Virus record (IMG/VR): IMGVR_UViG_3300001850_000168
Span: 1 to 25,973 of that record
Source: a virus
Direction: 5' to 3' (one strand)
Length of the DNA: 25,973 bases
A program made the translations under genes and the position numbers. Below are positions 21,733 through 25,973 of the stretch, one piece after another (within the stretch, counting starts at the first letter, position 1; every line of letters starts with the position of its first letter). The notes beneath the pieces were generated by a model. That model was not told the DNA's origin and searched no databases. It saw nothing but the letters and a program-made list of their open reading frames with translations.

Positions 21733-22575
21733 TTAAAAGTCATCAATTACCTCTAATAGATTTTTGAGGCGTTTTGATATCATATAATTCATGAATTTCT
21801 GCTTAGTAGCGGGTTTAGTTGATTCATAACTATCTATAATACTTTTAGAGATATTTTCTGGAATACTTGATAAATCTATCATAATCTTATTACGAATCCA
21901 GTTACGTTTCATGGTTTCATCATTTATATTAATAAAATCTGTATTCATCAATTCATCCATACGAGATTTAGTTAATGCTTTTTGACGGATACCATCAACA
22001 ATACAATTATCATTTGATAATATATTTGGAACACCATCACCTTTATCACCACAAATAATCAATTCTTTTAATTGCATGACAGGATTAGATGATTTAATAT
22101 ACTTTTTAAGTGTAGGAGAATATTGTTCAACATTAGAATTAATTTGTAATTGAACAAAATCTTTATCTGAAGATAGAATCATAATCTTTTCATGTGGACA
22201 ATATCGTTTGGTAAGAATACCAATAACATCATCCGCTTCAGCACCTTCAATATCTATTACTTTATAAGGTGAATGTTCCTTCAATTCAGTTCGAACAACA
22301 TTCATACATTGAAAAATAGAATTCCAATCATGCCCAGATTTTTCACGCGATTTTTTACGATTACCTTTATAAAAGGGAAATACTTGTTTCCTCCAATAAT
22401 TTTTATTGTCACAAGCAATAATTACTTCACCATATGTTTTGAATTTTTTTACATTACTTCTAATACTATTCAAAATCATATGTCGAACCAAATCTTCTTC
22501 AACAGATTGTTTTGAAGAACCAATTTGTTCCATTAAACTAGCAATTACAATCTGATTAAAATCAAAAATTAACAT
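21733..22575 (-). CDS. rnh: RNase H / 5'-3' exonuclease, T4 Rnh-like (FEN-1 family)
   Basis: A 280-residue protein; T4 RNase H has 305. It removes RNA primers and short flaps on the lagging strand. The acidic metal residues of the FEN family appear in order: FDFNQ (D5), IIACDNKNYWRK (D56), IEGAEADDVIGIL (E113, D115, D116), SSDKDFVQLQ (D137, D139) and GDKGDGVPNI (D177, D180). AGGAAG precedes the ATG. A TTGACA-N17-TACAAT promoter lies just upstream inside the end of the previous gene. In T4, rnh is beside dsbA; here they are about 7 kb apart. Confidence 0.9.
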   Translation of the reverse strand: MLIFDFNQIVIASLMEQIGSSKQSVEEDLVRHMILNSIRSNVKKFKTYGEVIIACDNKNYWRKQVFPFYKGNRKKSREKSGHDWNSIFQCMNVVRTELKEHSPYKVIDIEGAEADDVIGILTKRYCPHEKIMILSSDKDFVQLQINSNVEQYSPTLKKYIKSSNPVMQLKELIICGDKGDGVPNILSNDNCIVDGIRQKALTKSRMDELMNTDFININDETMKRNWIRNKIMIDLSSIPENISKSIIDSYESTKPATKQKFMNYMISKRLKNLLEVIDDF

Positions 22576-22611
22576 TTTTCTTCCTATACCATTTATGCAT
22601 TTGATTTATCA

Positions 22612-23706
22612 TTAAATAATCTTAACTAGAATTGTATCACAATTCAATCGACCTGTCAAGTTCTTTTCTTTTGATTTAATACTATCCATAACATTCCGCA
22701 AAAATACTTTGCCACCTTTTACAACATCAGGTAAAATTGTTTCTGGTTTACGTAATGTTTTACATACTGATTTTCGTTCATTATAATTCAAAATTGTTGA
22801 ACCTTTTATAGAAAATCCACCAGCATCATCAGCATGATATACACCCAATTTACGGGTTTTTACATTGAATACCCATAATTGATTTGATCCAATGATTTTT
22901 TTTGCATCTTCCGATTTAAGATTGAATTCTTCATTCTGATCTAGAATCTTAATTTTAGATACCAATTGTTCAGGTGTTTTTACCTTACGTTTACGTGGTT
23001 TACGTGTTTGTTTAGATTCATCTGATTGTTTAATTGCATCATTGATAATTTGATCATAATATGATAACAATTTACGTAATTGAAGTTTGCTATACTTACT
23101 ATAACCTTCAATTAATTGTTCATCATCAGTATCAAGAACTTCCTGAATTTCTTCCCGTTCTTTTTTATAGATTTCAATTATAATTTTAGCATGTGCAGGT
23201 TTTACTTTATCCTGCATAATAGCATGTGCAGAAGGCATATTCTTAAATTGACTAAGAATAAATTCATCAATAGAATAGTCAATTTCACCTGCAATTTCAA
23301 GAGTCTTTTTACGAATACGATCCTGAATTGAGATAACATTAGTATTTGGTGTTTCAACCAAAGTTTCTACAGATTTATTTTTCAAAATAAGATTTTGAAC
23401 TGTTTTTTCAAAATTGTTTTTATCATCAGATGATAAAATAAATCCACGTGATATCATCCGACAAAGCCAACCAAAAGTATTGGAAGTCTGTATTACTTTA
23501 TCTTCATCCAATTTCAATTTATTTTTTTTGAAATAATCAGATATATATTTTTGTGCATTTTTGGTATCACGATTATTAGAATACCAATTGAGTGATGTAA
23601 TCATATTCAATTTTGAACATACATCAGAAGATGCAACAGGTTCACTACCTGTTGTTATACTTTCTAATTGTTCATTTGAAATTCTTTTTACTTTTATATT
23701 AGCCAT
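22612..23706 (-). CDS. Conserved T4-like phage protein of unknown function, 364 residues
   Basis: A hydrophilic, Lys/Glu-rich protein starting MANIKVKRISNEQLESITTG. The phrase SLNWYSNNRDTKNAQKYISD and the C-terminal LWVFNVKTRKLGVYHADDAG recall a family carried next to RNase H in T4-like phages of aquatic bacteria; its role is unknown. A basic linker (about residues 233-245, KQTRKPRKRKVKT) separates a mostly helical N-terminal part from a beta-rich C-terminal domain. No catalytic motif is evident. The start overlaps the preceding gene by 8 bases. Confidence 0.65.
   Translation of the reverse strand: MANIKVKRISNEQLESITTGSEPVASSDVCSKLNMITSLNWYSNNRDTKNAQKYISDYFKKNKLKLDEDKVIQTSNTFGWLCRMISRGFILSSDDKNNFEKTVQNLILKNKSVETLVETPNTNVISIQDRIRKKTLEIAGEIDYSIDEFILSQFKNMPSAHAIMQDKVKPAHAKIIIEIYKKEREEIQEVLDTDDEQLIEGYSKYSKLQLRKLLSYYDQIINDAIKQSDESKQTRKPRKRKVKTPEQLVSKIKILDQNEEFNLKSEDAKKIIGSNQLWVFNVKTRKLGVYHADDAGGFSIKGSTILNYNERKSVCKTLRKPETILPDVVKGGKVFLRNVMDSIKSKEKNLTGRLNCDTILVKII
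22631..22659 (-). promoter_or_regulatory. Sigma-70-like promoter for rnh
   Basis: TTGACA (22659-22654), a 17-base spacer and TACAAT (22636-22631) on the minus strand. It overlaps the last codons of the 364-residue protein gene and would start transcription about 50 bases before rnh. Confidence 0.7.
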
Positions 23707-23986
23707 TAATCAATTCCTCAAAAGTCTTATCTTTAAAATTTTCAATAAACATGATACCATCAAAGGTTTCATATTCTAAATTTTTACTTATCATAGATGC
23801 CCTTAATAGGGCTTGATCTTTATCTTTGTAAAGAGAACATAAACCAAATGCTTCATCAATTGCTTTTGCATTTGCCTCATAATTAAAAGTACTATCAACA
23901 AAACTACCAAAAAAACTATAATATTGATCCGAAAAATTTACACGATAACCATCTTTTGTATGTAAAATATAAATTCCTGAACTCAT
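23699..23986 (-). CDS. Hypothetical protein, 95 residues
   Basis: A small acidic protein (SSGIYILHTKDGYRVNFSDQ, YKDKDQALLRASMISKN) with mixed strands and helices; I recognise only that similar proteins occur beside the 364-residue family. It overlaps both neighbours (ATGA upstream, 8 bases downstream), so it belongs to the same operon. Confidence 0.65.
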   Translation of the reverse strand: MSSGIYILHTKDGYRVNFSDQYYSFFGSFVDSTFNYEANAKAIDEAFGLCSLYKDKDQALLRASMISKNLEYETFDGIMFIENFKDKTFEELING

Positions 23987-24399
23987 GATACAACCACATA
24001 TTCTTTATTCCATTTTCCTACAAAAATATTAAAATAGTATGCAGTATCAAAATAATCTGTTTGTGCATCGGACCTATCATAATAATCTGCCGATTTCAAT
24101 GCCTTAAATGCATCATCCAAAAATTGTTTTACTTTACCATCAAAATGATTTTGATACCAATAAGGATTTACATCAATATAATTTCGTGTTTCAGGTTTAA
24201 ACCCATTTGAAACTTGATAATGACTATTACCACAAACCCGATTCATATTGGATAGAAAATCCAGTTTACCAGATTTTAAAGTAAGTGTAATTGTGCTATG
24301 ATGATGCACCGAAAGTGAACCTTTTACATTATACTTTTTAAGTATAGGTTTCAACAAACTCGAAATTTTCGCTTTTTTTTCTTGATTCATGTAAGCCAT
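23983..24399 (-). CDS. Conserved small phage protein (LPD-domain-like), 138 residues
   Basis: I chose the ATG at 24399-24397 (MAYMNQEKKAKISS) because GAGG lies 9 bases upstream and the promoter start would fall near 24424, too close for the longer TTG/ATG starts. The body (KPILKKYNVKGSLSVHHHST, YIDVNPYWYQNHF, ALKSADYYDRSDAQTDYFDT) resembles domains found attached to large polyvalent phage and plasmid proteins (LPD29-like, from memory). The function is unknown. It is the first gene of a leftward operon. Confidence 0.65.
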   Translation of the reverse strand: MAYMNQEKKAKISSLLKPILKKYNVKGSLSVHHHSTITLTLKSGKLDFLSNMNRVCGNSHYQVSNGFKPETRNYIDVNPYWYQNHFDGKVKQFLDDAFKALKSADYYDRSDAQTDYFDTAYYFNIFVGKWNKEYVVVS

Positions 24400-24430
24400 T
24401 GCAGTAATCCTCATCAATTAATCAGACTAC

Positions 24431-24459
24431 ATTATATCAATTAATTACCTATTTGTCAA
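24431..24459 (-). promoter_or_regulatory. Consensus sigma-70-like early promoter
   Basis: TTGACA (24459-24454), a 17-base spacer and TATAAT (24436-24431) on the minus strand, in the gap before the LPD-like gene. The shared CTTGACAAATA core links it to the promoters at 19006 and 19415. Confidence 0.88.
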
Positions 24460-24483
24460 GTACTTTGTAAGTCATTGATTTTA

Positions 24484-25029
24484 TTACGTTTTTTTTGTTA
24501 TAACTATGGTTTCTTCGGTGTATAGGTAGTATTTTTTGCTATTTCTTTTAATGGTTAAATCTTTTATATTTAACATGCTACCTTTATCTAACAGGTCAAA
24601 ATAAGAGTCGAATATGTGTATTTTATCATTTTCGGAATCTACTTTGGTTAATACGGTCCAATGATTCCAAGGTTGTCCAACGGAAATGATAGCAACACTA
24701 TTTTTGCCATCTACATGTTCTTTTAAACATGAAGTATATTCCTCTGCATTCTCAAATACATCATTTTCAAATGGTGTTGAATATGAAATATCTTTATAAC
24801 CACGAACACTGGTACATACATGATTTATTAAAAATTTAACATTTTCATAATATGTTCCATCACAAAATAAACTGTGAAAAGAATATGGTTTTGTTAGAAT
24901 TAAACTTTTTAAAAGTTTTTCACATTTTGCGGTTGACATATCAGATTTCAAATAATAGATGGCGTTTATAACCGAATAAAATCCACACATTCCATCTAAT
25001 AGACCTTGTTTATATGGATTTTTCGTCAT
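24484..25029 (-). CDS. Papain-like (C39-type) cysteine peptidase-like protein
   Basis: A 181-residue protein with the layout of papain-fold peptidases: oxyanion glutamine and nucleophile in KQGLLDGMCGFYSVINAI (Q8, C15), histidine in WNHWTVL (H123) and acidic partner in IFDSYFD (D141). There is no signal peptide or membrane segment, so it should act in the host cytoplasm. The target could be a host protein, a phage precursor or an ubiquitin-like tag; none is indicated. AAAGGA lies 8 bases before the ATG, directly after the tRNA-Gly gene. The fold call rests on motif order and spacing, without an alignment. Confidence 0.65.
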   Translation of the reverse strand: MTKNPYKQGLLDGMCGFYSVINAIYYLKSDMSTAKCEKLLKSLILTKPYSFHSLFCDGTYYENVKFLINHVCTSVRGYKDISYSTPFENDVFENAEEYTSCLKEHVDGKNSVAIISVGQPWNHWTVLTKVDSENDKIHIFDSYFDLLDKGSMLNIKDLTIKRNSKKYYLYTEETIVITKKT

Positions 25030-25050
25030 CCCATATTCCTTTCTATTTTT

Positions 25051-25124
25051 TGGAGCGGGTAACCAGACTTGAACTGGTATCTCTAGCTTGGAAGGCTAGG
25101 GCACAACCCTTATACCATACCCGC
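25051..25124 (-). tRNA. tRNA-Gly (UCC)
   Basis: A complete 74-base cloverleaf with encoded CCA. The acceptor is GCGGGTA/TACCCGC, the anticodon stem CTAGC/GCTAG has loop CTTCCAA (anticodon TCC at 25092-25090), and the T-arm is ACCAG-TTCAAGT-CTGGT. It reads GGA and GGG glycine codons; GGA is common in this AT-rich genome. Confidence 0.95.
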
Positions 25125-25127
25125 ATT

Positions 25128-25601
25128 TTATGCTATCCTTAAATATTTTAATCTATCAGCACAATAAGATGCTGCCCATGCATTAGGTTTAATAATAGGA
25201 ATAACATTACATATACCTTTTATATAACCTATAGCCTCATTTACTGCACATGAAGAACCATACTTTTCATTTGGATTAATATCCAAATGTATTTCAACTT
25301 TTCTATCCTCAAGTAATTCAGCTAACTTTAAATATAATTCTGCAACTTTCATAGTTTCAGTCATCATCCGCATTTTAGGACGATCACGCCTTTGATCATA
25401 ATCTCGTTCAGTAATTACTTCACCAAATAATTTACAACCATGTTTACCATCAATATGAACAACAACAGCGAGAACATAATCAGCATACCAAATACCATTA
25501 ATAGTATATCTTTCGGAATCACATCCTAGATAAATCTTAGTTTCAGGTGATTGTGTCGATATGAATTCTTTGATTTCTCCGATGTTTATTTTCCGTTTCA
25601 T
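25128..25601 (-). CDS. RNase H-like protein of the DUF458/YkuK family
   Basis: A 157-residue protein matching the DUF458 (Bacillus YkuK) pattern: IYLGCDSERYTINGIWYADY (D28), a central MRMMTETMKVAELYLKLAEL, then VEIHLDINPNEKYGSSCAVN and KPNAWAASYCADRLKY. The family is predicted to have an RNase H-like fold, with acidic residues such as D28 and D106 as candidate metal ligands; its substrate is not known. No strong ribosome binding site precedes the ATG. It lies three bases upstream of tRNA-Gly on the same strand, so tRNA processing from a shared transcript is possible. Confidence 0.8.
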   Translation of the reverse strand: MKRKINIGEIKEFISTQSPETKIYLGCDSERYTINGIWYADYVLAVVVHIDGKHGCKLFGEVITERDYDQRRDRPKMRMMTETMKVAELYLKLAELLEDRKVEIHLDINPNEKYGSSCAVNEAIGYIKGICNVIPIIKPNAWAASYCADRLKYLRIA

Positions 25602-25672
25602 GATTTATAATGACATTTCCTTTATTTTACATTTCGTATATCAACTATATATATATTTAAGGAAATATTGTT

Positions 25673-25948
25673 ATGAAAAAAGAAAGAATACCAAAATCAT
25701 TACGAATCAGAGTTATAGAACGTGATGGATTACGGTGTGTTTATTGTGGATTAGATTTAATTATAAAAGAAGTTCAATTAGATCATGTTATACCAGAAGC
25801 TAAAGGTGGTCCAACATCTTATGATAATCTACAGGTAACATGCGGTAAATGTAATCGTGAAAAATCTACTTTGTCCGAAAGTGAATTTGAAAATAATTTA
25901 CGTACACGTGCTATAAGAATACTTGAAAGAATAGGATGGATAAAATAA
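25673..25948 (+). CDS. HNH endonuclease
   Basis: A 91-residue protein with a complete HNH module: CVYC (C22, C25), LDHVIPEAKGGPTSYDNLQV (D37, H38, N52) and CGKCNREKS (C57, C60, N61). The cysteines bind zinc, and H38 with the N/K residues forms the beta-beta-alpha metal site. AAGGA lies 9 bases before the ATG. It is the only plus-strand gene in the right half and sits between tRNA genes. It may be a homing-type nuclease or have a role in DNA processing; no intron is seen next to it. Confidence 0.9.
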   Translation: MKKERIPKSLRIRVIERDGLRCVYCGLDLIIKEVQLDHVIPEAKGGPTSYDNLQVTCGKCNREKSTLSESEFENNLRTRAIRILERIGWIK

Positions 25949-25954
25949 TATAAA

Positions 25955-25973
25955 TGGCACGGCTGGAGGGATT
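25955..25973 (-). tRNA. 3' end of a further tRNA (cut by window edge)
   Basis: On the minus strand the window begins inside a T-loop (...AAT), followed by T-stem strand CCCTC, acceptor strand CAGCCGT, G73 and encoded CCA. The anticodon lies outside the window, so the amino acid is unknown. Confidence 0.7.

Overview
The window is a piece of a T4-like myovirus (contractile-tailed phage) genome. It is strongly AT-rich and densely packed. Stop and start codons often overlap by 4-23 bases, and strand changes are few and clean. Baseplate, hub and tail genes have T4-type relatives (gp5 spike, gp27, gp53, gp48, gp4, a tail-tube-fold protein, gp26), as do the replication and late-transcription genes (gp32, gp59, gp33, DsbA, RNase H). 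The host is not named by the sequence. The phage carries a permuted (two-piece) tmRNA gene, an architecture known from Alphaproteobacteria, some cyanobacteria and a few Betaproteobacteria. With the low GC, this makes an AT-rich alphaproteobacterium (for example a SAR11-type host) a reasonable but unproven guess.

Layout. (1) Positions 1-5082, minus strand: tail spike/hub protein (cut by the window edge), gp27-like hub, gp53-like wedge and gp48-like tube cap, probably read from a T4-type late promoter at 5121-5128. (2) Positions 5154-12237, plus strand: gp4-like head completion nuclease, a conserved T4-like protein, a tail-tube-fold protein, gp26-like hub chaperone with a probable -1 frameshift into a short gp51/gpT-like ORF, then two long paralogous hub or tape-measure-like proteins. 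The second paralog carries a lysozyme-like and an M15 peptidase domain. A bidirectional terminator at 12238-12261 ends this block. (3) Positions 12279-15060, minus strand: gp32, a HAD phosphatase, gp59, gp33, DsbA and a small membrane protein. (4) Positions 15062-16730, minus strand: an envelope module (SleB-type endolysin, outer-membrane beta-barrel protein, small exported Lys/Glu-rich protein) built around the permuted tmRNA. (5) Positions 16744-19621: Cas4/RecB-like nuclease and a run of small, mostly unknown genes under strong sigma-70-like promoters. (6) Positions 19623-24399: GalE-like epimerase, GT2 glycosyltransferase, a small conserved protein, RNase H and three unknown proteins. (7) Positions 24484-25973: papain-like cysteine peptidase, tRNA-Gly, DUF458 RNase H-like protein, HNH protein on the plus strand, and the 3' end of another tRNA.

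How it fits together. Early genes seem to use host-type promoters with the shared core CTTGACAAATA-N11-TATAAT. Late genes would use TATAAATA promoters through gp33. The T4 block rnh-dsbA-33-59-32 is kept in order but is split by about 7 kb holding the lysis, envelope, tmRNA and glycosylation genes. Wall-degrading functions for entry have left the spike and sit on a tape-measure-like protein, while the exit endolysin is of the SleB family.

The most notable items are the phage-borne permuted tmRNA with tag AANDARYDYALAA, the canonical A_AAT_TTT slippery site in the gp26-like gene, the 17-residue repeat array apparently inserted into a fibre module of the spike, the outer-membrane barrel, and the cysteine peptidase.
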